NCBI GenBank assembly: GCA_916613615.1
Contig: OU744725.1
Location: 72,758,868 to 72,822,867 of the forward strand
Direction: 5' to 3'
Length of the DNA: 64,000 nt
DNA from: Steromphala cineraria
Lineage: Eukaryota; Mollusca; Gastropoda; Trochida; Trochidae
How positions within the stretch are numbered: the stretch's first letter is position 1; each line of letters opens with the position of its first letter. Of this stretch, positions 10,508 through 22,877 are shown one piece after another. The notes below the pieces were generated by a model, which saw only the letters and a program-made list of their open reading frames with translations, was not told the origin of the DNA and ran no database searches. The translations under genes were made by a program, and so were the position numbers.

Positions 10508-12146
10508 ACTAATCAACGACTTGAAAAACGAACACCAAAACTTGGAACATTACCACACTCATTTTACACGATAAAGGAAACAAATACTTGTACACTTCAT
10601 CTATTCTGGATTATTAATAGCAACCTAAGTGAACACAACAAAACGTAAATAAATGTTACCAGGAACAAAAAGTTTCCTTTGAAACAAAAGTTCTTGACCA
10701 CCTTCATCCTTGATGACCCCTTTTTAGACTGAATAAACTAGATATTAGATATTTGACCATATAATGATAGTTCTCTTAGAGGTTACTAACATATATTTAT
10801 TAGTAATATTGGAAAATATTAAGACATGCCATTTAGATAAGACGTGATTCTGTACCTTTAACATGAAATAGTATCATTGTATCATTACTGTTCAGTTGCT
10901 TTCTCATGTCACTGACTACATTTATGTGACCAATGTTTGTATGTTTGTATATCATTGGTGAGGAATGTACATTGTGCAAGAACAATATTTACTTGATTCA
11001 AATATATTATTTACGACGTTTTGGGCATGGCAGAAATTTTTGCAATAACCATCACATTTCTTGTAAGACGAGTTGGAGATAACTACTGATAACACTACCT
11101 TTAGTTTAGTGCCAGGAATACTTAAATCATGACTTCCACTCACAAGTTCATCTCAACTGAAGGTAAATCATATCTCTGCACGACAAATATCAATTGTGTC
11201 AGTGAATGGGAATTCCCCTGATATCCCCATATCGTATTTTAATGATACAACCAAAGAGCTTACATATATTGGGTTACAAATGAATTTAGAACAGTTTAAA
11301 TGTGTTTATTAATATCAAATATAATCACCAGTCCTTGACATACACAGAAACAATAAAGGGACGTCACTGAAGATTTATAAGCACTCTTAAACCTCTCGAT
11401 ACTTACTATGCAATGTATCTAAGAATTAGGATAAGATCACTTTTTAACTGTAAACAATCAATCGTTCACACCTAATCTTTTCCCTATGAAGGTTAAGTTT
11501 TATTGCTCCATTGAATTGATTTGTTGAGCGATACAACAAGTTTAAAATAGCAAACACCTAAATTTCTTAACATCCAAAATGGTTTTCTCCTTTGGAGTTC
11601 AAACGGTACATTACAATTCAGAAATCGTAATTATTTTCTTTCGACATGGAATGAACCCTTTTACAACCTAAAATTTTAGAAATACAAAATGCGTAATTAT
11701 CAACACCAAAACTCTCAGACATATTTTTTTCTGCTCCCCCCCCCCCCCTCCCGCTACAAATACAAGGTTCCAATTTAACAATGATAAATCTCTTTTAGAG
11801 ACATATTGTTCCATTCCTTGTTGATGATAAGTGTATGGTCGCATATTGTGATAGGTTGGTATTGTGCTGTGAATGGGAGATGACGAGTTCAAATTGTAAC
11901 TTTATTAAAATAAGGGGAACCAGCAAAATTGTTGATACGTTTTCAACTTGAAATATTTATGATTGAGAAAGATTACATTCACATGAATATATTTGCTGCT
12001 TTACCTGATGTTGAAATCATGTCATGTTTAAAACGTTTTCAATAAATAATTCACTGTCCAGTAGTAATTTGGACAAGGGTGGAAGGGTATGGTGTGTAAA
12101 CATAAACAATGATTGTGTCTTTGATATGTGACATTTATTTATACTA
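10508..12146. other. No gene seen between two LINE parts
   Basis: About 1.6 kb, close to the size of a missing reverse transcriptase, but I see no RT motif in any frame. Contains an interrupted C-tract (about 11736-11752). Otherwise unremarkable AT-rich sequence. Confidence 0.5.
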
Positions 12147-12530
12147 GTGACATTATCAGTAGAATATTATCTAAATGTAATCCCAGTGAGGGAATATAGA
12201 AGACTCTTATGTTTATTACGAATTGGTGAACTTCCCTTGATGATTAATACTGGCAGACGTTGTGGCATTGCACGGTGTGATAGGATATGTAAATTTTGTG
12301 CGTTAGGTTGTATAGAAGATGAGTATCACTTCCTTCTGAAATGTCCATTATATTCTCATCTTAGATTAAAATATATCCCACAGTATTATTGTATTTGTAT
12401 ATTGTATGTACTAAGTTCATTAAGGAAGCATTATATTTGAGAAATGTTAGACATGATATACATGTTATCTGTACATGGACTTATGGCCTTTATACCAAAT
12501 AAAAGAATTGAATTGAATTGAATTGAAAGT
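12147..12530 (+). pseudogene. LINE ORF2 C-terminal fragment and 3' tail
   Basis: The frame 12147-12440 encodes the zinc-knuckle-like C terminus of LINE ORF2 proteins: RRLLCLLRIGELPL, then RICKFC...IEDEYHFLLKCPLY and LRLKYIP. The last ~25 codons look frameshifted. Downstream, AATAAAAG is followed by (AATTG)n at about 12505-12527, a short tandem tail as in CR1/L2-type elements. A 5'-truncated insertion is the simplest reading; belonging to the LINE at 7886-10507 is possible but unproven. Similar fragment at 40825. Confidence 0.75.
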
Positions 12531-14400
12531 GACATTGCTACAATACTATTTAGTCAAAAATGATATTTTCACCAACAGTCAGTATATTGTTTATAAAATA
12601 TAACCATTTATTATAATGCAGACTTCCAAGAATATTATATTGTCTCCTGCATTAAAAATCTCATAATCTTCTCAGTCAGTTCTTTGATGAAGAACAGCTA
12701 TCATATTTGACATTTATGTTTACGTCTTTGATGCAGGTGTGAGAAGGAATATGGTGACACAGGAAGCGTGTTATAAGAGTCTCTTGAGGCTAATCAATCC
12801 AAGTCACTTTCTTAAAGTATCCTAAATCAATTGAATTCTCTCCTGTAATGTCTGTGTTGGTAAGAATATTTTCTTTTGGAACATAATCGTGCCATGGGCA
12901 AGATTCAAGCAGATTAAATGCAAACAAAATTCATGGCAGCATACAGCATACTGTAGAAAATAAACAGGAACCAATGAGGCTGGAGAATGACGAGTCGAAA
13001 TGTCAAGAAAAAAAAATCGCAATTTTTTCACCATCTTCGTGACAAAGAGAGTGAAGATTAAAAGTACTTAGACTGTTCAAGACATTGAAATCTGTCGACT
13101 TTCAAGATAACAGGGAAGGCATGGTGTGGACACATTTGTTAGTGACCCCAAAACTACTATAAGACTGTGAACTGCTTTTGGATTTTCGTAAAGATCCTTG
13201 TATCAATGCTTTAGATTCTGTCTTTTTGAAAATTTTTCCAAATATGACAACAACCGGTACGTTTTGAATGTTGTTAAAAAAATTCACATATGAATGACAT
13301 ATACTTTCTTTTGCTAATGCGTTGGCCTCAGGGTATACAGACAAGGAATGACGTCTTTACTTTAGTAAATCAGTATTCTTTGGTTGAATTGATAAAATTA
13401 AAAATTGTTACAGTGAGTGCGTTCGATGTCTTCGTCTGATCAATTCCTAAATCAACACTGTATTTGAAATTTGTGTAAGGCAATTCATTAGACAATGCCA
13501 ACCAGTATTACACTTGAATAGTCTTTTGAATCTAGTGAGAATAGTTCCTTTACTTTCCCCATTTGAGGATCAAAAACCCTTTAAGAATCGTTTACTTGTA
13601 TAGCCAATATTACAGAATGTTCATCAGTATCCCTTATTTCAACCATTTTGATAGACTTGGACAAGCGCCTGTAACCACCACATGACTCGTAATTTATTAC
13701 TCAAGTAACACTCTTTCATCATCTCAACTTTTTATAGATTTCCACTTCCAGTAACTATCGAATTGGTTGCACTAGAAGACTATAAGTCTGTCTGACGATT
13801 TTTTTTAGCAATGTCTGGTTGTCTGAAACAACCTTAAAATTAGTGCCGCTAGCAAACTATAAGTGTTTCTGACATTTCCGACAACCAGGCATTGCTAAGA
13901 AAAGGTCGTCAGCAACTATAAGTTTTTATTTTTATTTGAAATTCTGTTTAAAAAATGACATTAAAATTATTCGTTGTGAAATTGTGTCATTGTAAGTGAA
14001 TGATTTGTTTAAATTTGTAAATTTTACTATTTCAAAGACATACCAATTTTTTACACCAATTTACATAATATCATTTAGATAACTACAAGACTACATTATT
14101 TATTTTGGTAACTATAACTAGATATGAATACCGGGTTTTGTTTTGCAGGGCTGCGAATTATGGGTGTCACATCATAACATCAAGTACATCATTTGAATTG
14201 ATAATTTAGTTCAAAGAATACATTTAGGGGCAAAAGAAATGATACCACTTCAAATGCATGATAGATTTAGCTACGATTGATAGTTATGGCAGAAACAGGG
14301 TTATTTCGTGTCTTCAAGACCCAACTGAACTTTTGTAAGTTTTTAATTTCAAAGCCTTATCTGTTCATGTATAATGGGTGTCACAAGTAACATTTCAATT
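12531..14400. other. No gene; one hairpin element
   Basis: AT-rich, with only chance-length open frames (12822-13034 -, 13102-13344 -). A hairpin MITE lies at 13794-13910. Confidence 0.45.
13794..13910. mobile_element. Hairpin MITE
   Basis: Arms 13794-13823 and 13880-13910 are imperfect reverse complements (GACGATTTTTTTTAGCAATG versus CATTGCTAAGAAAAGGTCGTC-type), followed on the right by CAACTATAAG and preceded by ACTATAAGT. Non-coding; element class unclear. Confidence 0.55.
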
Positions 14401-14404
14401 AATA

Positions 14405-14563
14405 CAGTAGAACTCGGATATAACGAACTCCAAGGGACCATAGAATTTAGTTCGCTATATCCGGTGTTCGGTATACGCATATAATTTTAATGATATCATA
14501 TAGGGACTGGACTTGAAAATTTGTTCGCTATATCCGAGTGTTCGCTATATCCGTGTTCTACTG
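14405..14563. mobile_element. Tc1/mariner-type MITE
   Basis: A 159-bp element bounded by TA on both sides (14403-14404 and 14564-14565). Left end CAGTAGAACTCGGATATAAC; the right end is its inverted near-copy, ending ATATCCGTGTTCTACTG, with TTCGCTATATCCG repeated inside. CAGT ends plus TA target are the Tc1/mariner signature. No transposase, so non-autonomous. Confidence 0.8.
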
Positions 14564-14565
14564 TA

Positions 14566-17500
14566 ATTCAGCTCACAGGAAAACTGGTTGAGCCTCTGAA
14601 GATAACTATTTATCATCATGTACTACGGATTACGACTGTCTTTTTTATATTTTAACTATATGCACTTACTAACGTTTATCTTCAAGTTGATTGAAGTCCA
14701 ACAAGTACACTGAGAGACACTATTAGGACTTGACTTTGAGCTTGAGAAATAATCCTGATGTTAGATTCTAGCAAGAGACTAGGGTGCATTTGGAATGGAT
14801 TATATATATTCAGACCATTTCAAGTTGATGACTCAAGAGTTTTCACTTTGCTTGTTTATTGCTTTATACATGATGTTTGGGGGCTCTTAATCCAGACAAA
14901 AGGAAATGTTATAACTGTAATTCAATCTGATATGTGCTATTGTGTTACCTATTTTCGTCATTTATTAAAAAAATAGGTTTGCAATCTTAAGCAGAACATG
15001 AAAAATGTTGCCTGTTATGAAAGCAATATTGACTTTTTTATTAAAGCACTCAATCATTTAAGCTATGGAATCAGACGGATTGTCTGATTCTTGTCTTTAT
15101 TAGATACAATCTAACACTCGAACACTGCGTCTTCTATCGGAAACATAATCACTAAGCTCTTGACTGTGAGGTTAAACTGACAATCCTGTACGTAGAATCT
15201 CAGAAATGTTATATCGTTGAACATACATGTGCTGAAGTAATACCGAAGTTGTTTTCAGTGTGTTTTAAATCCCTTTTAAGTGCTAAAGATGATCAAAGCC
15301 GTTGGTTATCTTCCAGTCCTATCAGGTTTTCCCTAAAGTAAATACGTGTTGTGCCTTTTGTTTAACCATTGTTTATATGCACCAAGGGAAAAAAGTCATA
15401 AGTGAGAGATAGTAAATGAACTAAACTTTGATAATGCAAAAAATACAAAAGTTTAAGGAAGGATGGGAAATATTATCACTTCTTTTACTTAAAATTAAAT
15501 GCAATATTACTATGTTTAGATCAGCAAACGAATTCAAGAAAATGAGGTTATTACAAGTAAAGTATACACTTGAATGAATGTAAGTAGGTTTACTATTAAA
15601 CTTTCACAAATCCTTTTTGAAATCAGACATTTTCGCAGACATATTGCTTTCAGGAGGCACGACAAGAAAACTCCTTTTAGCTCAGGGTTGCTTAATGTAA
15701 TCCACTGAACCACAAACAGCTTTATAACTGCCTCTGTGTCTATGTAAGGAATTGAGTACATTCGGACAAGAGGACTCATTCGATTCCAGAACTGACAAGG
15801 AACTACATTTCAGTTTTTCTGAATAAAGTTGTGTTGCATTAAGAAAAAAAGCAACAAAGATAAAAGTATTGTCAAATAGATAAATTTTGATTGGTGTTAT
15901 TAGTTTGTTATAATGTTTCCTAATTGGCTTTTGATATGTACACATATTGACTACTGAAAAATCAAAAACTTTCTATATTAGGATACCTCCCCTCCACTTG
16001 CAGACAAAACTGATTCATCAGCGTTCCAATCAAATCGTCATTTCTAAAAAGCGTTTAGCGCCAATCATGTAAAACGAATAGTACACTGGAGTTACCTGCC
16101 CCTAGCTGATACTTTAAGTTTTTGAGGAAGTCCTTGCGATTTGCAACTTGAGCTTATGTCAGAACCATTCGACAAATTTGGGAAGAGGAAATACCAGTTT
16201 GACTGAGTTTGAACCTGTAAGAGTCAATACTTTTACAATTGTATTCCTCAGCATACGATAAATTTTGATCAGACTGTGTTAACTGTGAAACTTTCTTGGT
16301 ATTCTCATTGACGCATGTTAAAGACTTTAATATAGGTCTAGATAGTTTGAATAATTAAAAAGTCATCATAAAACAGTTTATCAATCTTGGTGTCCATTTT
16401 CATTAAATTGAGCATTACAAGGACCTAAATAGCCGAACAAACAAAACTGAGAGCGATCCAGTATCTTGTTGAGGTTTCAATGCATTTCGGTTCCATTCCT
16501 GGTTTTGAGTGCCAGGTTGGTATAATTTTCTCACATGGGAGTACCTACAAGAAGCTTGTACATTTCAGCGTTGATTCCGACATTCTTCATTCCACGCTAC
16601 TAATGTTTGTGCTTAGAAGCAAATTTGTAGAGGGCACTTGCTGTGCAGGAAATTGAAGATGCAGAGATCCAATTTGAGAAAGATGAGATGAGAACCAATA
16701 GTTACCAAGAGGATGGCTATTGATTTGATGCAACTTGACTTCAGACATACTCTCTCACTGGATTTTGTTACTATCTTTGCTTTCAGTTTATATTTGTAAA
16801 ATTCTGTGAAATTAAATATCCAAGAGCTTTTAATACTCAGCAAAGATTTTTTATTGTAGATTAAAATATATTTGACGGACCAATCCTGAACTTCAGACAA
16901 ACTCAATCACTGAATTTTGTTACTTTACTTTCAAGTTGCAAAATTTAGTTACTTTATAGCCGATTTTTAAAGTTGAAAAATTGAACAGTTGAATGAAGTT
17001 TGTTCGAATTCATCACATCAAAGATCTAAATAGTTGAAATGGTGATTAACAATAAAGGTTAAAATTTACTCATAAAGTTCTATGCTTTCTGTTGATAAAG
17101 TTTGTTTTATCATGTACAGTTGTTCAATAAAACGCAGAGAAATATCATCACCTTTGACATTTAGAGACCTTAGTTCAGACACAGAAGAAATCTGACATTC
17201 TCTCCAGGAGCCCGGAGGAACAGGAAAGGTGTTGCAAATGTCTCCAGGGTATAGATAATTGGAGATCCTCTTTATAGAATTTGATATTGATAGCATTCCA
17301 AATGTGCCTGTGTTTCCTGATAGGGAATGACTCTTTTCATCTCTATTGTGTATTATTCTTTTTTTGAAAGAAAACGCTCTTTACCAATGCAGATGCAACG
17401 AGAAATATAAGATTCTGGATCCAGAAGAAACACAATGCTATTGTCTCTAGGGTATGATTACTTGTGGATAACCTCAAACGTGTTCCTAATTGTTACTTTT

Positions 17501-18996
17501 TGTGAAAGGTGTTTTCAGTTTCAACCATTGAGATAATGTCATTTGTTCAAGTTTGCATTTTTAGATTATTGTGATCATATGTACGCTTATATCTTTAATC
17601 AGTCACTTTGATTTGTAACAAATTCCTCAATTCAAATCCCCATTGACAATCCTGGCATAAGTAATATATTATAAGAAAAAAAACCCTAGAGATCGAGAGT
17701 CCCCTAAGATTTTTTTCAGATTCATCACCTCTTAAAGAGACACAGACTATGTTGATGGGCTCACATATGTCAAATTTTGAAATCGATGTCATTACATCGA
17801 GAACCACTATCTGTTACTGAAAATAACAAGTAAAATACGGCCATTCAAAGTCGGGATTTTGATTGGAAACCGGACAATGTGGCTCGAGTGGCGCGCTGAT
17901 ATTCGCCAAACGTAATTTTGAAACCTTGTCATAAGCTGACAGGAAGATACATTCGATTCGATAGTGTTAATTAGCTATTGTAACTAATAGGTAGTTTAAT
18001 TGGATGCATAATTTCGAATATTAAACGAATTTGAGATGTTTTCTTGATTGTTCCATAAAATCAAGCATTTTAGAGATATTATGCATAAATGGATATATTT
18101 GCAAGTCTAGTGATGAGATATGAACTTCAATCAGCATATTAGATATTTTGTACCTTGTCAAAACCAAATAAAATGTTAAGAAAGATACTCTGTGTCACTT
18201 TAAGTCAAGTGTACAAATGTCTTCTTGCAGTGAGGCGTTATCAATGTAGACCTGAGTGTTTACGGCTTTCTTCCTTTCTGTATCAGACTCACCTTCAGGC
18301 TTAACCTGGTGTGCTGACTCGCACAAAAAACAATGTCATGGATTTGTGTTCTTGGGGGATTCATGAAGATTAAAAAGTATGAAAATTAAATGAGTTGTTG
18401 TTGAACGCCGCTTTGGCAATAATTATGTAGTTTGAACAATAATGTTTTAGGTTTTGTAGAAAATTGCATAAATCCTAATGCATAATGTAATCAACACTTA
18501 TTTGGGACCATTATGTATTAAACATTTAGGGATTCTACGAGTCATTTGGGGTCTGTTCTAGATGGAATATTCTGAGAGAATAAAACTTCCTAACTAATGG
18601 AAAACTAACATACTGCATGTCTGCTATAACGTTTCACTTTCAGTCAAACAAAGAATCAGCTGATCAAGAAGTAGACTTATTGTTGTATCCTACTTATTGA
18701 ATGTTGAATTGATGGTAAGGCTTTACAAATTGTCTTTTCATTTGCATTCTTAATTAAAAAACAACCACAAATGTACGTGTATACATGATATGTCCCATAT
18801 CCATTTTATATTCCAACAAACCAACAAACTCCAGAGTGTTCTTCTGTCTCTTGTTTAGACTTTCTAATCTTAAAGTCGATTAGTAAACATGTTCCAGGAG
18901 CTGTAAAGTATACATTCTTACCTTTAAATACCTCAAACAGTCAGTATACATTAAATTTTACTCAACAATCGGTACTTCTTGATTAAATAACACCAT
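14566..18996. other. No recognisable gene
   Basis: Scattered open frames of 70-97 codons on both strands (14758-14976 +, 15682-15945 -, 16613-16906 -, 17066-17296 -, 17595-17807 -). None shows a domain. The frame at 17066-17296 has somewhat protein-like composition but no convincing splice sites. Confidence 0.4.
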
Positions 18997-19058
18997 TGAT
19001 GATGGTTGTCACATGTTGATGATGGTTGTCACATGTTGATGATGGTTGTCACATGTTG
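18997..19058 (+). repeat. 20-bp tandem repeat, three copies
   Basis: Three direct copies of TGATGATGGTTGTCACATGT, identical as far as can be read. Confidence 0.9.
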
Positions 19059-19155
19059 CAGAAAAACATGACCTACATGAAGGTCTCTTTATTCTTGGCG
19101 TTTGTTTGATGAAAAAATGATTATTTTTGTATTTAACTCTTACACGATGATTACT

Positions 19156-19425
19156 TCTCATCTGATTACGTCTCATCTGATTACGTCTCATCTGATTACG
19201 TCTCATCTGATTACGTTACGTCTCATCTGATTACTTTATGTCTCATCTGATTACTTTATGTCTCATCTGATTACGTCTCATCTGATTACGTCTCATCTGA
19301 TTACGTTACGTCTCATCTGATTACTTTATGTCTCATCTGATTACTTTATGTCTCATCTGATTACGTCTCATCTGATTACGTCTCATCTGATTACGTCTCA
19401 TCTGATTACGTCTCATCTGATTACG
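19156..19425 (+). repeat. 15/20-bp minisatellite with 90-bp higher-order unit
   Basis: The base unit is TCTCATCTGATTACG (15 bp). Some units carry five extra bases, giving 20-bp types ending ATTACGTTACG or ATTACTTTATG. Order by length: 15,15,15,20,20,20,15,15,20,20,20,15,15,15,15,15, exactly 270 bp. The block 15-15-20-20-20 (90 bp) occurs twice in a row. A minus-strand frame of MRRNQ repeats is a by-product. Confidence 0.9.
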
Positions 19426-20038
19426 TCCCATCAAACGGTCTTTGATGCAGGCGAGAGAAGAAAGTAGGTCTCTAATGCAATAGGCAACTTGTTTTAAGTG
19501 TCTCAGGAGGATAGGTAATAGGGCGTCACATTCTTAAACTTCCAAACTCTATGTCCTTTTTAAACTCTATTGCATGTGCTGATTATGATTACTTATTTTT
19601 CTTCATTTTAGAAATTTATTTTCAATGTTATATTTCACTCCATCAAGTTTGGTTAAATATTAGGTTTAGACACTGATACTTTAGGATTAAGATTAATTAT
19701 TTAAAAAAAAGTTTTTCCCCTTTGTATGAAAATGTCCTTCAAGGGTAATGCTAATCTTTGTGATTTGAACAAACACACTTTGGTAACAAATAGTCTTGAT
19801 ATGCATAACAACTCTTAGTATTTAGCCGTTCATTAATCAATATAACGATGAGAATGTATGCACTTTTAATTTTTGTACATGAATCAACACAAATACTATA
19901 ATGTATTTATTAAGCTTTTACAATATACATTTTTAGCATTGTAATTATGAGTAGAAAAATACACACTGAAATAACAAATTTGCATTTCAACTTCATTTAA
20001 ATGTGCTGTTTTTGTTTTTACAGATTGATCTTCGACTC
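19426..20038. other. No gene seen
   Basis: AT-rich. The first ~110 bp (TTTGATGCAGGCGAGAG...) weakly resembles 12727-12830. Nothing else recognised. Confidence 0.4.
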
Positions 20039-20046
20039 AGATATTA

Positions 20047-21053
20047 ACGAAAGACCATTGGTACCACATTTGAAATGTGTTTTTTATCTTTAAAAACTCA
20101 TTATTACGAGAAATAAACTCTAAATAAACTAAAAGACTACATTTGTAATTTGTAAGCCATCGTAATTACTAGTTTTTAAAGACAAAATACAAGTTACAAA
20201 TGTGGTCTAAAATCTCGTAATTACAAGTTTTTATCTCGTAAGGTGGGGTTTACACTACGTCCGAAGAAATCACATTGCGTTCATCTATGCTAATTTAGAG
20301 TTTACATAAGTGTTTTGCATTTGATTTTAAAGCGGATTCAGTGTGTGCGTTTGTCAGTTTCATATATATGATATGTTATAAGTATATATTACCATAATAG
20401 GCATGTATGGATACATGCACTGTAGATTAAAACTGATTTGTTCATTTCATGTTTGCCATGCAGCAATAAAATAGCATATTGCATTTGAGCTCAATATGAT
20501 ATTTAATATGCACATATGAAGTTTTCCCTGATATGACATCCCTCAAATGGCTTGATTTACTTATGTATTATAACTGTTCACTTGCAAAACCGGGAAGCAA
20601 ATTGCTCTTTGGTGTCATTTGGTGGTAACTATCTAAATATGTCTTGCAAGGACTTCTATAACGATTTTATGTGCAACAGGTTATATATGTTCTATAAATA
20701 TTAGATTGCAACCCATAGAAAACAACTAACGAAGTATATGTTTTTAACACATCGCATCCAAATATCGAGCATAAACCCTGCGGAAAAAAACGATATTTTA
20801 GATAGAAAAAAACCTGTTACAGATATGGTCTTCAATCTCGTTATTCCGCTATTCTCGTAATTACGACATTATTCTCGTAGTTACGATTTTTTAAATACAA
20901 ACTACAAGTTACAGATGTAGTCTTGTAATCTCGTAATTATGAGTTTTTTCTCGTTATTACGAGTTTATTTCTTGTAATAACGAGATTTGTTTGCTTAATA
21001 ACGGGTTTTCAAAGACAAATAACAAATTTCATGTGGTACCAATGGTCTTTCGT
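20047..21053. mobile_element. ~1-kb TIR element rich in CTCGTAATTACGAG words
   Basis: Terminal inverted repeats ACGAAAGACCATTGGTACCA (left, 20047) and its complement ending at 21053. Flanked by the direct repeat AGATATT (20039-20045 and 21054-21060), with one ambiguous base on the left (7-8 bp target duplication). Subterminal parts on both sides hold many palindromic words such as TCTCGTAATTACGAG; the middle (about 20235-20790) is unrelated sequence starting GGTGGGGTTTACACTACG. No transposase; an 8-bp duplication would suggest hAT, but that is only a guess. Confidence 0.75.
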
Positions 21054-21060
21054 AGATATT

Positions 21061-22530
21061 CAATATCCAAAGGCAATTTCTTCTTTTATCACTGGACGTT
21101 GCTACCAGATGCATGTAAATGATGACAAAAAGCTACCAACTCTTATTCAGTTATGAAATATCATCAATTCAAACATAGTTTTTCAAGAAATTTAGAGGGG
21201 TTTAATTTGTTATTATTCTTTTATTTTTGAAACAACGAAAAAAGCTAAGCATGTTCAGATTCACCCAAGGGTCAAATTGCGAGCCCACAACATTAGGTGT
21301 CCATGTATTATCCATAATAAAGATAGCCTTTGCTTTTGATAGTTTCTTTAGAGTACAATGCCCTCGCCATAAACAAGCACAACTTCGTTTTAAAGTTTAC
21401 ATATGCTTAATACAGAGCTGTGAATATTTACGTCTTTACCTCCTAATTTGTCTTGTCCACACGACACGACAGGCACATGTCAAAGGTAAAGCTGCACTTG
21501 CATTTCGTGGGAATGTTAGCTTACACATTTCACAAGCTCTATGGATTATTATGTCAATATTGTGTCGCCGCCAATTAGTTATTAATGATTACTACAAAAG
21601 TAACATTAACTTTGGTTTAATTTTGAATGTTCTTATTCGTATTATACATATGAGGAATTAGATCGATGGTCTAAACATTTATGATTAAGATGATGATTGA
21701 GAAAATGATTAGAGAGCAGACCCTAATGATCTAATTCATCAAGAACAACACTGAAATATATTATAAGAAGACTAAGCAAGAAAGAGAAAGAAGGAGAAAA
21801 CCAAACACAAGTTTTCTTAATGAAAATATGTCTAATTAGCAGTGAGTAAAATGAAGATAGAACAACCTACAGTTTCGGGATGTTCTTTTGAGAGCAAATG
21901 CATATGATAAATCTTCATTTGTTAATCAATCATTAATTCAAATAAAAACAAACCTTTTTATCTTGATAATGAATGTTACTGCATATGACGAAATTGAACA
22001 TCAACATTAATAATTCATTGATGCATTTTCATGTCTAATTATCGTTTCACACCAACCGCTGTGAAGGTTGAACCTGATTGAAGAGACACATGTGAACCGT
22101 CTGCTACTTTGTACATAGCTTCTAATGTCATCAAGATACGTAAATGATGATGACTCTACCACACAATTAATGACATTTTGGCAGCATTATCAAAGCTATG
22201 TAAGATATGCATGGTATGATTCAATCAATACATATATGTATTTTTTATTTATTGATTAGCTGATTGTTTCTTGGTGTAGAACTGTTCAAAGGCCGAATGT
22301 GTGAATGTCTGAACCACAGGTCAAAACCATTAATTTGACAATCGATTACCTCATGTGTAAAAGTATTCTGCTTTAGTTTGCTTGTCATGAAAACTAAAAT
22401 CCATAAGAAATGTATACTTACATTTGAGCTGAATTAACGGCATTGTGCTTTTGTCCCTTACACTGTGCAACACATATCCTCTAATCATGCAACTGATAGG
22501 GATGATGATTTTTATTATTATTATTTCCCT
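21061..22530. other. No convincing gene
   Basis: The longest open frame (21227-21661 +, 144 codons) has no ATG at its start; the first Met codon is at about 21251. Cys/Leu-rich composition, no known domain, no splice context. Probably chance. Confidence 0.4.
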
Positions 22531-22534
22531 TTAA

Positions 22535-22873
22535 AGGGGCAGTAGCACGTTTTTTGATAATTTTGTATTTTTAAATTTTCACTGTTAAATGTACTATTTT
22601 GACAGTGTCAAAAATCTCATTACACTAGCCAATCATCCATAGTCAGAGGACAAAGTATGAAGATTCACATAAAATCCACTGGCGGCCATTTTGTGTGAAC
22701 ACCTTTAATTCATTTTGTGTAAGAAAAAGGAATCGCATGGCTAAACTTTACAATATATTTTTGAATTATTACTGCTTCACTTAGTTTAAATATGTTGTCT
22801 TTCAACTGGGACCATTAATTTTCATTTTCCTGACATCACCTTATATTCCCTCCAAAAACGTGCTACTGCCCCT
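22535..22873 (+). mobile_element. TTAA-flanked MITE, copy 2
   Basis: 339 bp, same family as 2259-2595 and 62317-62671. Left TTAA at 22531-22534; the right target reads TCAA (22874-22877), a single change. Ends AGGGGCAGTAGCACG / CGTGCTACTGCCCCT. Interior shares CCAATCATCCATAGTCAGAG and a GTGTGAACACC block with copy 3. Confidence 0.85.
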
Positions 22874-22877
22874 TCAA

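Noticed and set aside
17066..17296. 76-codon minus-strand frame with fairly protein-like composition
   Set aside because: No recognisable family and no good splice sites at the ends.
12727..19560. Weak similarity between 12727-12830 and 19441-19560 (TTTGATGCAGG, then GTGTCTC/AGTCTCTTGAGG)
   Set aside because: Possibly an ancient repeat, but too diverged to claim from reading alone.
21227..21661. 144-codon plus-strand open frame
   Set aside because: Starts without ATG; no domain; length alone is possible by chance in 64 kb.
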